A stretch of 64,000 bases of DNA. It comes from Buttiauxella izardii (lineage in GTDB: Bacteria; Pseudomonadota; Gammaproteobacteria; Enterobacterales; Enterobacteriaceae). The stretch is from assembly GCF_003601925.1 (NCBI RefSeq), contig NZ_QZWH01000022.1:152631-216630 (forward strand), given 5' to 3'. This document shows, in pieces, positions 28,002-39,387 of this stretch. A program made the position numbers and the translations under genes. The first letter of the stretch is position 1, and the number at the start of each line of letters is the position of its first letter. The notes under the pieces were generated by a model that saw only the letters and a program-made list of their open reading frames with translations, did no database searches and was not told where the DNA came from.

Positions 28002-29405
28002 TTATTTCTGCCAGGCGGGTGTCACCGGCCTGTCTTCCTGATCGTCAACCGGATTACTGATACCCCCGTTTGCGCGCCGTTCGGCAAGCAAACGGGTCAC
28101 TTCTTCATGTTTATCCTCTGTAAAATCAAAGAACCAGATAAACCCAATACGAATAAGCGAGCCGATGGCTGGCAGCAAACTAATGCCAAAAAACAGCCCG
28201 TTAAGCACACCTTCAGTTTGTGACGCGGCTTGTGGCACATAACCAATTAGCGTCAGATAGACACCAATTAATCCGCCGCCGACCGCGACCGACATTTTGC
28301 CGGTAAAAGTCTGCCCGGAAAACGTAATTGCTGCGCAGCGCTTATTGGTGTGGTATTCCGCATATTCGATTGTGTCGACGATCATGGCCGAGGTAAATAG
28401 ATTGCTCATCATGACAAAAAGCGTACTCAGGCCAAGCAAAATAAACAGTACCGCCAGGCTTTGATAACCAGCAAACCACAGCACAATACGCACCAGAATA
28501 TCCAGGCAGCAAAGCGCAATAAATAAGGTGCGTTTTTTATAATGCCGCGTCAGGAGTGGGGCTAATAAACAAGCCAGTGCCGCCAGAATTCCCATTACAC
28601 CAATTGCCGCCTGTAACCCGCCATCACCCATATTATAAATAAAGAAGTAGATATAAATGCCGTTGGCAATATTGTGCAGTACGCAAAAGAAGAAGGCTGC
28701 GAGCACGAAGAATAAGGGTTTGTTGTGCCGTAAATTCCGGAAAGTATCGCGTATAGTGACTTTCTCACCACTCGGCGGGACGCGCTCTTTCACATTAAAG
28801 AAGCCATTAATCATTAACAACATGCCGATGACCATCATCACCAGTACCGCCATAAAATAGCCGTGGTCGCTGGAGTAGGGTGCGAAAAATGCAGTCAAAC
28901 GTGGGAAGAAAATATTGGCGCAGGCAATCCCTGCGTTGACGCCAAGCACCGCTGCGGTCACCGCTTTGGTTCGTTCTCTCGGTTCGCTACTCATCACCGA
29001 TGACATTGACCAGAAAGGAATATCAGAGATAGCGTACAGCGTGCCCCATAGAATATAGGTCGCTCCGGCGTAAAGAATTTTGGTACTGGTTGGTGCGTCA
29101 ATATTATAAAACGACGCCAGTGTCATTAAGGTAATCAGCAACGGTGCGATAAGCATGAAATGACGGAATTTACCGAAGCGGGTGTTCATCGTGTCCATAA
29201 TACTGGCGAAGAAGGGATCGTGAATCGCATCCCAGGCGCGAGCAATCAAGAAAATTGTGCTGGCGGCTAAAGCGGAAATACCCAGTACATCGGTGTAAAA
29301 GTAATTGATGAATGAGCCGACCAGGCCAAAACTAAAACACTGTCCTAAACCATAACCAAAATAAGACCACAATTCTTTTGAAGGTATTTTCATTGCCATT
29401 GTCAT
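28002..29405 (-). CDS. GPH-family (glycoside-pentoside-hexuronide) sugar:cation symporter
   Basis: 467 residues, twelve hydrophobic helices, MelB/GPH type. The N-terminal half has the family pattern GYGLGQCFSFGLVGSFINYFYTD (first helix, shown in part), ARAWDAIHDPFFASIMD and RFGKFRHFM; the central motif and the C-terminal hydrophilic tail are present. It follows the GH5-like glycosidase gene by 72 bases on the same strand and probably imports the glycoside or released oligosaccharide handled by it. Start ATG 29405 has GAGG eight bases upstream. Confidence 0.88.
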   Translation of the reverse strand: MTMAMKIPSKELWSYFGYGLGQCFSFGLVGSFINYFYTDVLGISALAASTIFLIARAWDAIHDPFFASIMDTMNTRFGKFRHFMLIAPLLITLMTLASFYNIDAPTSTKILYAGATYILWGTLYAISDIPFWSMSSVMSSEPRERTKAVTAAVLGVNAGIACANIFFPRLTAFFAPYSSDHGYFMAVLVMMVIGMLLMINGFFNVKERVPPSGEKVTIRDTFRNLRHNKPLFFVLAAFFFCVLHNIANGIYIYFFIYNMGDGGLQAAIGVMGILAALACLLAPLLTRHYKKRTLFIALCCLDILVRIVLWFAGYQSLAVLFILLGLSTLFVMMSNLFTSAMIVDTIEYAEYHTNKRCAAITFSGQTFTGKMSVAVGGGLIGVYLTLIGYVPQAASQTEGVLNGLFFGISLLPAIGSLIRIGFIWFFDFTEDKHEEVTRLLAERRANGGISNPVDDQEDRPVTPAWQK

Positions 29406-29477
29406 GGAATCAACCTCAGCCTTCCCCGGCTAATTAACCAGGGAAGCTATTATTATCATTTTGTAGGGGGCGGTGAA

Positions 29478-30572
29478 TTAAGCTCTGTGATGTAACCCAA
29501 CTTTGCAGAGCCGGGCGACCAGATCCATTTCCGCTTTGCGGAAAGGAATACCGTGTTCATCAAATACGTCGTGGAACCAAAGATGCGCGTAATCTTCGCG
29601 TTTTTGTACCACCACCGGCCACGGCATATACGTCTGAGTTTTACCGCGCACCAGTCCCCATTGATACGGCACCACATTGCAGGCATGCATCAACGGCAAC
29701 TGCTCTTCAAAAGTGCTGCCGACATGGCGTGCCAGCCATTCGGTGCACATTAACGGGCGACCAAACTGTTCGACGTAACGCAACACCCGCACCATTTTGG
29801 CGGTGCCAATATACGCATGGAAACTGACAATATCGGAGAGGGCTAAGGCGGCCTGATCAATAGGATGCTGGTAAATTTCATTATCGGGCTGATCAGGGTC
29901 GAGAGGCAGATGCCACGCGCCAATAGTCAGCGGTTGCGAAGGGTTTTCATCACGCGCCCATTTAAAGGTTTGGGTCATGAGTTCCAGAGCAAAATGTTCC
30001 AGTTTTTCATCGTAAAACACTTCCTCGACGCCACTGGCGAATGTTCCACGATTACCCGGCTCGTTATACAAATCCCAGACAATAATGCGAGGATCATCGC
30101 GGAAGGTGCGGATAACATCACGCACATAGCTTTCTATTTGCGGCCAGACTTCTGGATTGCAGACTTTATCGCGCCCAGGACTCGCCGCCGCCTGGCTATT
30201 ATGCTTGCCGGGGATCGGGGCTTTTTGCTGACCCAGATAAGGCTCATCCCCTGAAAAACCACAATCGTCCATTAATGTCAGCATTACGCGCAGCTCGTGC
30301 TTTTTAGCGATATCAAGGAAGGTATTGATGCGCTGAAAAAGCCCGTCGCGGTCGTGCTGCCAGACGATAAACGGCAAATTAATGCGTAGCGTGTTGTAAC
30401 CGGCTTCATGCGCCCAGCCTAATTCTTCGTCAATAGTGGGCGCATCAAACGTTTCTGCTTGCCAGATATCTGTCCAGTTCACCGCCGTTCTGGGCAAATA
30501 GTTAAACCCGCACATCCAACCCTGCTGCTGATACCACGCGTTAATTTGTTCTTTCGTCCATTGCTGTCGCAT
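29478..30572 (-). CDS. GH5-like glycoside hydrolase, cytoplasmic
   Basis: 364 residues, a TIM-barrel retaining glycosidase resembling cellulase/mannanase-type GH5 proteins. Likely acid/base E171 in WDLYNEPG and likely nucleophile E278 in MCTEWLAR, both at strand ends as in clan GH-A. No signal peptide, so it should act inside the cell on a glycoside brought in by the adjacent GPH carrier. Start ATG 30572 (GAGG eight bases upstream) is preferred over GTG 30581. Substrate not determinable from sequence. Confidence 0.85.
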   Translation of the reverse strand: MRQQWTKEQINAWYQQQGWMCGFNYLPRTAVNWTDIWQAETFDAPTIDEELGWAHEAGYNTLRINLPFIVWQHDRDGLFQRINTFLDIAKKHELRVMLTLMDDCGFSGDEPYLGQQKAPIPGKHNSQAAASPGRDKVCNPEVWPQIESYVRDVIRTFRDDPRIIVWDLYNEPGNRGTFASGVEEVFYDEKLEHFALELMTQTFKWARDENPSQPLTIGAWHLPLDPDQPDNEIYQHPIDQAALALSDIVSFHAYIGTAKMVRVLRYVEQFGRPLMCTEWLARHVGSTFEEQLPLMHACNVVPYQWGLVRGKTQTYMPWPVVVQKREDYAHLWFHDVFDEHGIPFRKAEMDLVARLCKVGLHHRA

Positions 30573-30604
30573 CGTTTTCACCTCATCAAATGGTTGCTAA
30601 TAAC

Positions 30605-30626
30605 TATTAGCTAATATTTATTAGCT
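30605..30626. promoter_or_regulatory. Candidate operator for the LacI-type regulator
   Basis: Overlapping inverted repeats: the perfect 12-base palindrome TATTAGCTAATA (30605-30616) and AGCTAAT-ATTT-ATTAGCT (30609-30626). They lie 33-54 bases before the glycosidase ATG and about 135 before the divergent regulator. The AGCT centre is unlike the central CG common in LacI-family operators. Confidence 0.55.
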
Positions 30627-30761
30627 GGTGCGATTTTGAGCAAGGATACGCCGTGAAAATTGCAATGCCGATCACAATTCAACCAAACCCGAGTCAACTC
30701 AACGTGATGATAAACACGTTATGCTATAGTCGCTGCGGGCAGAATTCGGGTGGCTAACACG

Positions 30762-31769
30762 ATGGAAAAGAAAAACAAAATCACCATGACCGACGTTGCG
30801 CGCGAGGCAGGAGTTTCGCAGGCGACGGTTTCACTGATTCTGAATAATGCCAAAAGCATTAAGCTCAGCGAGGAGACGCGGCAGCGCGTGATTGCCACCG
30901 CCGTGGCACTGGGATACAAAAAAATTGCCGCGCCTCACAAGCCAGAAGGGCAGGAAGAAATTGCCATTCTGATGAATGCCATGCCGAGTTATGATCCGTT
31001 TGTTGACGCACTTTGCCAGGCTCGGGATGCCGCCTGGCGCAGTGATACGTTGCTGACGATTTATGATTACGGCGACGATTGCGAACTCGCGCTGCGTATT
31101 ATCAAACAGCTTGAACAGCGCAGTTGTATCGGGATTATTCTGGCTTCACCCGTCACCAGCCCCATTGATTTTTCAGTCTTTTCAGGCTGCACAGCATTGC
31201 CGATGGTGCTCTTAAACGTTTATGACAGCACTTATCCACTCCAGCCCACCTTTTTACCCGATGATTACGCGAATGCATTACAGGTGACTCACCATCTGAT
31301 TGAGCAGGGCGCAACCCGCATCGCACATATCATGGGTGACGAATGGATGGATGCTTCGCAGCAGCGTCTCGCGGGTTACAAAGCCGCACTGACGCGTGCC
31401 GGGCTTGAGTTCGATGAACAACTGGTGATGAAAACCAACTGGCAAATTGATGAGACATATCACGCGATTAGCCGGATGATGCAACTTGCCTCACCGCCGG
31501 ATGCGATTTTTTGCTCAAGTGACTGGATGACCATCGGTTGTTATCAGGCGCTGGCGGCAATGCAAATTGCAGTGCCGAAAGATGTGCTGGTGGCAGGGTA
31601 TGACGACCAACGAATTGCGGATCAACTGATCCCGAAATTGACGAGCGTTCAATTGCCTTATACCGAACTGGGCCGCATGGCGGTTGAGTATCTTTGCCAG
31701 GGTGAAGATAACGTCACGCATGTGCGCATGGTGGGGAAGTTGAGAATCCGCGCTTCCACGCAGCGTTAA
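30762..31769 (+). CDS. LacI/GalR-family transcriptional regulator
   Basis: 335 residues from ATG 30762. N-terminal helix-turn-helix and hinge: ITMTDVAREAGVSQATVSLI then LSEETRQRVIATAVALGYK; a periplasmic-binding-protein-like effector domain follows. It is divergent from the glycosidase-transporter pair and most likely represses it until a sugar ligand binds. An in-frame GTG at 30750 is an alternative start; neither has a strong binding site. Confidence 0.9.
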   Translation: MEKKNKITMTDVAREAGVSQATVSLILNNAKSIKLSEETRQRVIATAVALGYKKIAAPHKPEGQEEIAILMNAMPSYDPFVDALCQARDAAWRSDTLLTIYDYGDDCELALRIIKQLEQRSCIGIILASPVTSPIDFSVFSGCTALPMVLLNVYDSTYPLQPTFLPDDYANALQVTHHLIEQGATRIAHIMGDEWMDASQQRLAGYKAALTRAGLEFDEQLVMKTNWQIDETYHAISRMMQLASPPDAIFCSSDWMTIGCYQALAAMQIAVPKDVLVAGYDDQRIADQLIPKLTSVQLPYTELGRMAVEYLCQGEDNVTHVRMVGKLRIRASTQR

Positions 31770-31781
31770 TCCTGAGTGCAT

Positions 31782-31820
31782 AAAAAAAGCACCCGCTTTC
31801 GATAGCCGGTGCTTTTTTTA
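31782..31820. terminator. Bidirectional terminator between LacI-type gene and bglA
   Basis: AAAAAAAGCACCCG... and ...CCGGTGCTTTTTTT form a stem with A- and T-tracts on both sides, between two convergent genes. Confidence 0.88.
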
Positions 31821-31832
31821 CGTTGGGGTTTG

Positions 31833-33272
<1,440 letters not shown>

Positions 33273-33299
33273 TCATCTCACTGTCAGTGCCAGAAATAA

Positions 33300-33315
33300 T
33301 GTGGGATACATCACA
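33300..33315. promoter_or_regulatory. Candidate CRP site upstream of bglA
   Basis: TGTGG-GATACA-TCACA matches TGTGA-N6-TCACA with one mismatch. Its centre is about 41 bases before the bglA ATG, which is close for activation, so it might act differently or be fortuitous. Confidence 0.4.
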
Positions 33316-33380
33316 AAATGGCAGCGCGTTAATAAGCTCTGTTCTGGAGTCTAACAAATGAGATTTTATTGTCACGATAT

Positions 33381-33407
33381 AACAAATCACGGTTTATGTG
33401 ATTTGTT
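33381..33407. promoter_or_regulatory. Inverted repeat between RpiR-type gene and bglA
   Basis: AACAAATCAC, seven-base spacer GGTTTAT, GTGATTTGTT: ten perfect pairs. No T-tract follows on the minus strand, so an operator, possibly of the adjacent RpiR-type protein, is more likely than a terminator. Confidence 0.55.
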
Positions 33408-33431
33408 ACATGCAAAAAACAGGGCGTTTTT

Positions 33432-34160
33432 TTATGCCATTTTTTTAGCCAGTTTGCGGCCAATGGTTTCTAGAATATAAATAACGGGGATTTGTGTGGT
33501 GATGTCATAAACTCCACCAACGCGCGTAAGCGGAATATGCCAGGAGATATTAAAGTCAGCGAGCTTAGCCAGCGCTGAGTTTTCGTGGCTGGTGATGGAG
33601 AGCACTTTGCAGTTGTGCAGGCTGAACTGGCTGGCAAAGCGCAGGATCTCTTCGGTTTCACCGGAAACGGAGAGCACAATCGCCAGCGCGTTTTTCGCCA
33701 TATCATTAGTGACCGGGAAATAAGGGTCGTCAATATGGTTACTAAATTTTCCGACATTAGAAAAGAAGCGAGCGCCATATTTTGCTAATGCACCGGATGT
33801 GCCAGCGCCAACAAATATAATTCGTTCTGACGAACAAATAATATCAACGGCCTGGTCAATTAAACTATCAAACTCTTCATTGTTGGTACTTTTAAAAAAG
33901 CTGATAATTTCACTTGGGCCAAAATTAACTAACTGCTCGTCATTTTGTTCAAGATATAATTTAAAGCGCACACGGAACTCAGAATATCCTTCGCAGTTTA
34001 ATTTACGGCAAAAGCGCAGCACCGTGGTGGTGGACACGCCCGCCGCATCGGCCAGTTCGCGAATAGTCATGTACATCACTTTGTCGCGGTTTTTGATGAC
34101 AAAGTTATAGACCATCATTTCCAGGCCATTAAGCCCGGCAATTGCTGCATGAGTGAACAT
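33432..34160 (-). CDS. RpiR/MurR-family transcriptional regulator
   Basis: 242 residues: N-terminal helix-turn-helix (YMTIRELADAAGVSTTTVLR) and C-terminal SIS sugar-phosphate domain with FVGAGTSGALAKYG and VLSVSGETEEIL. Such proteins sense phosphosugars; the gene is 165 bases upstream of bglA on the same strand, so beta-glucoside phosphate sensing is a reasonable inference. It occupies the place where K-12 has yqfB. Confidence 0.88.
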   Translation of the reverse strand: MFTHAAIAGLNGLEMMVYNFVIKNRDKVMYMTIRELADAAGVSTTTVLRFCRKLNCEGYSEFRVRFKLYLEQNDEQLVNFGPSEIISFFKSTNNEEFDSLIDQAVDIICSSERIIFVGAGTSGALAKYGARFFSNVGKFSNHIDDPYFPVTNDMAKNALAIVLSVSGETEEILRFASQFSLHNCKVLSITSHENSALAKLADFNISWHIPLTRVGGVYDITTQIPVIYILETIGRKLAKKMA

Positions 34161-34397
34161 TAAATTAACCAGCCTTTTTCTTGCGCTGAAGGGTGATGAC
34201 TGGCGACATCATGCCATATTTCACCACAGCTTTCGCCCTCGCAGGCACGTCATCCGCCAGGCAAATGTGGCGGAGCTGTATAAGTAGGGTTATCAACTCT
34301 GATGGATTTATTTTAGCGTACAGGTGTTAGCTGAAATCATTCTCAGCTATTCTAGCTGCGAAGCATTTTCACTCTTTGTCTTACCGGGAGTTACCCT

Positions 34398-35051
34398 ATG
34401 GCTGACAAACCATTGATCACGAAAGGATATTCACTGGCAGAGGAAGTCGCCAACAGTATTAGCCACGGTATTGGGCTGGTGTTCGGGATTGTCGGGCTGG
34501 TTTTGTTACTGGTACAGGCGGTAGAAAGCAACGCGAGTGTGACGGCGATAACCAGTTATAGCTTGTACGGCGGCAGCATGATTTTGCTGTTTCTTGCTTC
34601 AACGCTGTATCACGCCATCCCACACAAGCGCGCCAAACCCTGGCTGAAGAAATTTGACCACTGCGCAATTTATTTGCTGATAGCCGGGACGTACACGCCA
34701 TTTTTACTCGTTGGGCTGGATTCGCCTTTGGCACGCGGGTTGATGGTGGTGATTTGGGGACTGGCGCTGGCGGGGGTTCTCTTCAAGCTCACCATCGCGC
34801 ACCGCTTCAAGATTTTATCGCTCGTCACTTATTTATTGATGGGCTGGTTATCGCTGGTGGTGATTTACCAGATGGTGATTAAACTTGCGCCGGGCAGCGT
34901 CACGTTGCTGGCGGCAGGCGGCATCATTTACTCTTTGGGCGTTATTTTCTACGTCTGCAAACGCATCCCGTATAACCACGCCATCTGGCACGGTTTTGTA
35001 CTCGGCGGCAGCGTTTGCCACTTCCTGGCGATTTATTTATACATTCATTAA
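34398..35051 (+). CDS. yqfA: YqfA/TrhA, hemolysin III family membrane protein
   Basis: 217-residue, seven-helix protein of the hemolysin III/PAQR-like family (219 in E. coli). Family motifs [22 protein letters not shown] and [16 protein letters not shown] carry the conserved His residues. E. coli TrhA has been linked to membrane energetics and fatty-acid homeostasis. ATG with GGGAG ten bases upstream. Divergent from the RpiR-type gene. Confidence 0.93.
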   Translation: MADKPLITKGYSLAEEVANSISHGIGLVFGIVGLVLLLVQAVESNASVTAITSYSLYGGSMILLFLASTLYHAIPHKRAKPWLKKFDHCAIYLLIAGTYTPFLLVGLDSPLARGLMVVIWGLALAGVLFKLTIAHRFKILSLVTYLLMGWLSLVVIYQMVIKLAPGSVTLLAAGGIIYSLGVIFYVCKRIPYNHAIWHGFVLGGSVCHFLAIYLYIH

Positions 35052-35068
35052 TTACTGATATTCATCAA

Positions 35069-35196
35069 GTCATACCCTAAATAATTCGAGTTGCAGAAAG
35101 GCGACCAGACCATAAGTCCCCAGGAGCATAGATAACTATGTGACTGGGGCGCATGGGTGCAGTCAACGCATCTGCAACTTGAAGTATGACGGGTAT
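35069..35196 (+). repeat. ERIC element between yqfA and ygfZ
   Basis: About 128 bases beginning GTCATACCCTAAATAATTCG and ending CTTGAAGTATGACGGGTA, with the core CCCCAGGAGCATAGATAACTA then TGTGACTGGGGCGCATG in halves of the ERIC centre. It touches the ygfZ stop codon and lies between convergent genes. Opposite orientation to the copy in the tdc operon. Confidence 0.9.
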
Positions 35197-36183
35197 TTAC
35201 TCGTCTTCTAACGAATATGGCAGCCGCTCAATCACTAATTCGCTGCCGACATCATCACGAACACGCAGCACGCTGTCGGCTTCCAGATCGTTATTCATCA
35301 CCACCTGCACCAGAACGCGACCATCATCAAGTTGGCTGGCCGCCAGCACGGTGCCGGTACGACGCCAGTTATCGCCCATCTTAAGTTCGAGATCTTCGCC
35401 CGCTTCCGGTAAGCGGCTGGCTTTGCCTGCCAGGAACCACAACGCACGTTTGTTAGCGCCACGGAACTTCGCACGAGCCACCATTTCCTGCCCGGTGTAA
35501 CAGCCTTTTTTAAAGCTGATACCGCCGAGCGCCTGAATGTTGGTGGCTTGCGGAATAAACTGTGCGCTGTTTGGCGCATCAATCACCGGGATACCGGCTT
35601 CGATTTCCAGCGCCAGCCATTGTTGGCTATCGTTACGCTGGGCTTCGCCGTGTAATTTTTCAGCTAATGACTGTGCGGTTGCTTCATCAGTTACCAGCAT
35701 GAAGCGCTCGGCTGGGAGGTTAAACCACAGAAGGGTGGTTGCGCCTTCCTGAACTACCGGGCTTTCTGCATCAGGCAAGGCGGTAAACACATTGGCCAAC
35801 GCGGCGCGAGCCTGGAAACCGGCAACGCCCAGCAGCACGCTTTCGTCGTCTGGGGTGATGGTGACTTTGGAAAACACCGCGTATTTCTTCAGCTCAACAA
35901 GCTGCGCATCACGCAGATTACGGCGCTCAATCAGCGAATACCCTTCGCCGCGATGGAACAGCCGCAGGTTGCTCCACATTTTGCCTTTCGCGTCACAGTG
36001 GGCGCAAAGCGTGTGCTGGTTTGGTGTCAACTGCGCAACGTCAGCAGTGACCTGGCCTTGCAGGTAGGATTCTGCATCGTTGCCCGTCACGTTCGCCAAA
36101 GCCCAATCATCAAGAGTCATGAGTGTTAGCGGCAGGCGGGCTGCGGCTGTCGGCTGACGTGGCGGAAATGGAGTGAAAGCCAT
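35197..36183 (-). CDS. ygfZ: tRNA-modifying/Fe-S maintenance protein YgfZ
   Basis: Folate-dependent protein related to GcvT that helps maintain some Fe-S enzymes, including MiaB. The ATG at 36183 ([18 protein letters not shown]) gives 328 residues; E. coli has 326. The family motif [13 protein letters not shown] with its Cys is intact. Divergent from sdhE. Confidence 0.95.
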   Translation of the reverse strand: MAFTPFPPRQPTAAARLPLTLMTLDDWALANVTGNDAESYLQGQVTADVAQLTPNQHTLCAHCDAKGKMWSNLRLFHRGEGYSLIERRNLRDAQLVELKKYAVFSKVTITPDDESVLLGVAGFQARAALANVFTALPDAESPVVQEGATTLLWFNLPAERFMLVTDEATAQSLAEKLHGEAQRNDSQQWLALEIEAGIPVIDAPNSAQFIPQATNIQALGGISFKKGCYTGQEMVARAKFRGANKRALWFLAGKASRLPEAGEDLELKMGDNWRRTGTVLAASQLDDGRVLVQVVMNNDLEADSVLRVRDDVGSELVIERLPYSLEDE

Positions 36184-36430
36184 AAAAATGTCCCAGGTTA
36201 TTGAGCAGAGATATTGGCTCAATGGTAAAAGAGCCATTCGGCAATGCAAGCAGTTTGATCATGCGAATTGTGCGCTTACGGCAATTCTCGCAAGGTGAAT
36301 GCAACGACAACACGTTGCATTTATTTCTCTCGAGAAAGTGCGCAAACGGTAACATTCAGTTAATGCGTGCAATAAAAACACGTTACACTAAGATTTGTAC
36401 CTTCTTTATCAGATAACCAGGAAAGAGCAC

Positions 36431-36697
36431 ATGGATATCAATAACAAAGCCCGAATTCATTGGGCGTGCCGCCGGGGAATGCGCGAGCTGGATATTTCGA
36501 TTATGCCATTCTTCGAATATGAATATGACTCGTTAAGCCCTGAGGATAAACAATTGTTTGTTCGCCTGCTGGAAAGCGATGATCCAGACCTGTTCAATTG
36601 GTTGATGAATCATGGCAAACCGGCGGATACAGAGCTGCAACGGATGGTGACACTGATTCAGACACGGAATAAAGAACGTGGTCCTGTGGCAATCTGA
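36431..36697 (+). CDS. sdhE: Succinate dehydrogenase flavinylation factor SdhE
   Basis: Helps attach FAD to SdhA and FrdA. 88 residues as in E. coli; the RGxxE motif is RRGMREL near residue 16. AGGAAAGAGC precedes the ATG. Overlaps ygfX by 20 bases, so the two are translated together. Confidence 0.96.
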   Translation: MDINNKARIHWACRRGMRELDISIMPFFEYEYDSLSPEDKQLFVRLLESDDPDLFNWLMNHGKPADTELQRMVTLIQTRNKERGPVAI

Positions 36698-37100
36698 TCT
36701 TCGCGTCTCCTGGCGTGCACAATGGCTTTCACTCCTGGCTCACGGTCTGGTCGCACTGTTTGTGCTGCTGATGCCGTGGCCGATGAGCTACACGCTAATC
36801 TGGATGCTGCTGCTTTCGCTGGTTGTTTTTGACAGTGTACGCAGCCAGCGTCGCATTCATGCCTGTCAGGGCGAAATGAAAATCCTCACCGATTACCACC
36901 TGCGTTGGCAAAACCAGGAATGGGAAATCGTGGGTTCGCCCTGGGTGCTACGTAGCGGCATGATGCTGCGTTTACGCCGCGCCGGGCGCAAACGCTGCCA
37001 GCATTTATGGTTGTCTGCCGACAGCATGGATATTGGCGAATGGCGTGATTTGCGCCGCCTTATGCTGCAACAGCAGGCCAGCGGCAACGGGGAAGCGTAA
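36678..37100 (+). CDS. ygfX: YgfX (CptA), membrane protein partner of SdhE
   Basis: 140 residues (135 in E. coli) with two N-terminal membrane helices (about residues 16-50) and a soluble C-terminal part. GTG start inside the 3' end of sdhE. In E. coli it was described as the toxin CptA affecting FtsZ and MreB; in Serratia as an SdhE-linked factor for prodigiosin. Ends 7 bases before the convergent fldB. Confidence 0.92.
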   Translation: MVLWQSDLRVSWRAQWLSLLAHGLVALFVLLMPWPMSYTLIWMLLLSLVVFDSVRSQRRIHACQGEMKILTDYHLRWQNQEWEIVGSPWVLRSGMMLRLRRAGRKRCQHLWLSADSMDIGEWRDLRRLMLQQQASGNGEA

Positions 37101-37107
37101 GCGGTTA

Positions 37108-37629
37108 TCAGGCAAACTTCTCGGCCATTTCTGCCAGAATTTGATCGCACCAGTTTTCGATTCGCTCATCGCTTAAATCGTATTGATTGGTTTCATCAAG
37201 CGCCAGGCCCACAAATAGTTGCCCGTCTGCAATCACCGGTTTCGGGCTGGTAAACTCATAGCCTTCCGTCGGCCAGTAGCCAATAAACTGAGCGCCGCGT
37301 GGAGCCAGTTTATCGTGCAGCATGCCGAGCGCATCGAGGAACCATTCGCCATAGCCAAGCTGATCGCCCATGCCATAAAGTGCGACGGGTTTGCCTTCAA
37401 GATTCAGATTATCCAGTTGATCCCAGACGGCTTCCCAGTCTTCCTGTATTTCGCCAAAATCCCAGGTGGGAATGCCGAGAATCAGCACATCGTACTGTTC
37501 CATCATGGCAGGTGAGTCGTCTTTCAGATTGTGCAGCGTCACCAGTTCCGGGCCAATAATGTCACGGATTTTTTCGGCAGCCATTTCGGTGTAACAAGTG
37601 CTGGAGCCATAAAAAAGGCCAATGTTCAT
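37108..37629 (-). CDS. fldB: Flavodoxin 2
   Basis: FMN electron carrier, 173 residues as in E. coli. FMN phosphate loop [12 protein letters not shown], aromatic loop [13 protein letters not shown]. The ATG at 37629 is the conserved start; the frame extends upstream without conservation. fldB is SoxS-responsive in E. coli. Convergent with ygfX and divergent from xerD. Confidence 0.96.
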   Translation of the reverse strand: MNIGLFYGSSTCYTEMAAEKIRDIIGPELVTLHNLKDDSPAMMEQYDVLILGIPTWDFGEIQEDWEAVWDQLDNLNLEGKPVALYGMGDQLGYGEWFLDALGMLHDKLAPRGAQFIGYWPTEGYEFTSPKPVIADGQLFVGLALDETNQYDLSDERIENWCDQILAEMAEKFA

Positions 37630-37742
37630 CGCGTTAATAACTCTCTTAAAAACGTGCAGACTGGCAATTGTATCAGATCCCATTGTGCATCAGGCATAAT
37701 GGACACAATTCGCCAAACGTGAGGCAAATAACCGAGGCAGTC

Positions 37743-38639
37743 ATGGAACAAGATCAGGCCCGAATCGAACAATTTCTTGATGCGCTCTGGCTTGAGCGGA
37801 ATCTGGCACAGAACACATTAGACTCCTACCGCCGGGATTTGAACATGGTGGCGCAGTGGCTTGAACGCCATGATTTAGATTTGCTGAATGTCCAAACGGG
37901 CGATTTACAGTCGCTGTTTGCTGAACGCCTGGAAGGCGGCTATAAAGCAACCAGTTCGGCACGCATGTTGAGTGCGATGCGCCGCTTGTTTCAGTATTTG
38001 TACCGCGAAAAACTCCGTGATGACGACCCGAGCGTGATGCTTTCATCGCCAAAATTACCGCAGCGATTACCGAAAGATTTAAGCGAAGCGCAGGTCGAAC
38101 GGCTGTTACAGGCACCTTGTATCGACCAGCCCATCGAGTTGCGTGACAAAGCGATGCTCGAATTATTGTATGCTACCGGGCTACGTGTCTCGGAATTAGT
38201 CGGCTTAACGATGAGCGATGTGAGCCTGCGTCAGGGTGTGGTTCGCGTGATTGGTAAAGGCAACAAAGAACGCCTGGTGCCGATGGGCGAAGAGGCTGTT
38301 TATTGGGTAGAAAACTATCTTGAGCATGGTCGCCCGTGGCTGCTCAACGGCGTGTCGATTGATACCGTCTTCCCCAGTAATCGCGCCCAACAAATGACGC
38401 GCCAGACATTCTGGCATCGCATCAAACACTATGCGGTGCAGGCGGGAATCGACAGCGAAAAGCTCTCACCCCACGTGCTCAGGCATGCTTTTGCGACGCA
38501 TTTACTGAACCATGGCGCAGATTTACGAGTCGTACAGATGTTGCTTGGGCATAGTGATTTGTCCACCACCCAAATTTATACGCATGTAGCGACTGAGCGG
38601 TTACGCCAGCTACATCAACAGCACCACCCACGCGCGTGA
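37743..38639 (+). CDS. xerD: Site-specific tyrosine recombinase XerD
   Basis: With XerC resolves chromosome dimers at dif. 298 residues, equal to E. coli. Catalytic residues by alignment: R148 (ATGLRVSEL), K172 (GKGNKERL), H244 and R247 (HVLRHAFATH), H270 (LGHSDLSTTQ) and nucleophile Y279 (IYTHVA). First gene of xerD-dsbC-recJ. Confidence 0.97.
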   Translation: MEQDQARIEQFLDALWLERNLAQNTLDSYRRDLNMVAQWLERHDLDLLNVQTGDLQSLFAERLEGGYKATSSARMLSAMRRLFQYLYREKLRDDDPSVMLSSPKLPQRLPKDLSEAQVERLLQAPCIDQPIELRDKAMLELLYATGLRVSELVGLTMSDVSLRQGVVRVIGKGNKERLVPMGEEAVYWVENYLEHGRPWLLNGVSIDTVFPSNRAQQMTRQTFWHRIKHYAVQAGIDSEKLSPHVLRHAFATHLLNHGADLRVVQMLLGHSDLSTTQIYTHVATERLRQLHQQHHPRA

Positions 38640-38663
38640 GTGGTAAAAGATAAAGGAATCATC

Positions 38664-39380
38664 ATGAAAAAGCGTTTGTGGCTGCTCCCATTATTAGCGG
38701 CCTCTGTGTCCGGTTTTGTTCATGCTGACGACGCAGCAATCAAGCAGTCTCTTGCGAAGTTAGGTGTACAAAATGCCGAAATCCAGCCTGCGCCTGTGGC
38801 GGGCATGAAAACGGTGCTGACAGACAGTGGTGTTCTGTATGTCACTGAAGACGGTAAACATTTTATTCAGGGGCCGCTGTACGATGTGAGCGGTGCCCAG
38901 CCGGTTAACGTCACCAACAAACTGCTGGTGGGTAAACTGAGCGCGCTCGAAAAAGAGATGATTGTTTATAAAGCGCCGCAAGAAAAACACGTCATTACCG
39001 TGTTTACCGACATCACTTGCGGCTATTGCCACAAGCTGCACGAAGAGATGAAAGACTACAACGCGCTGGGGATTACCGTGCGTTATCTGGCCTTCCCGCG
39101 TCAGGGGCTGCAAAGCCAGACTGAAAGCGACATGAAAGCCATTTGGTGTGCGAAAGACCCGAAAAAAGCCTTTGATGCCGCGATGAAAGGTGAGGCTGTT
39201 ACAGGCGGAACGTGCGACATGAATATCGCCAATCATTACAACCTGGGTGTGCAGTTTGGTATCCAGGGAACTCCGGCGATTGTGCTGAGCAACGGCACGG
39301 TTATTCCTGGTTACCAGGGGCCGAAAGAGATGAAACAAATGCTGGATGCGCACCAACAGCTTACGAATATTGGCGGGTAG
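38664..39380 (+). CDS. dsbC: Periplasmic disulfide isomerase DsbC
   Basis: Homodimeric thiol:disulfide isomerase. 238 residues (236 in E. coli) from ATG 38664; signal peptide KKRLWLLPLLAASVSGFVHA with cut near residue 21. Active-site CGYC in DITCGYCHKLHEE and the cis-Pro loop GTPAIVLSNG. AAAGGA precedes the start. Confidence 0.96.
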   Translation: MKKRLWLLPLLAASVSGFVHADDAAIKQSLAKLGVQNAEIQPAPVAGMKTVLTDSGVLYVTEDGKHFIQGPLYDVSGAQPVNVTNKLLVGKLSALEKEMIVYKAPQEKHVITVFTDITCGYCHKLHEEMKDYNALGITVRYLAFPRQGLQSQTESDMKAIWCAKDPKKAFDAAMKGEAVTGGTCDMNIANHYNLGVQFGIQGTPAIVLSNGTVIPGYQGPKEMKQMLDAHQQLTNIGG

Positions 39381-39387
39381 TTGACGG

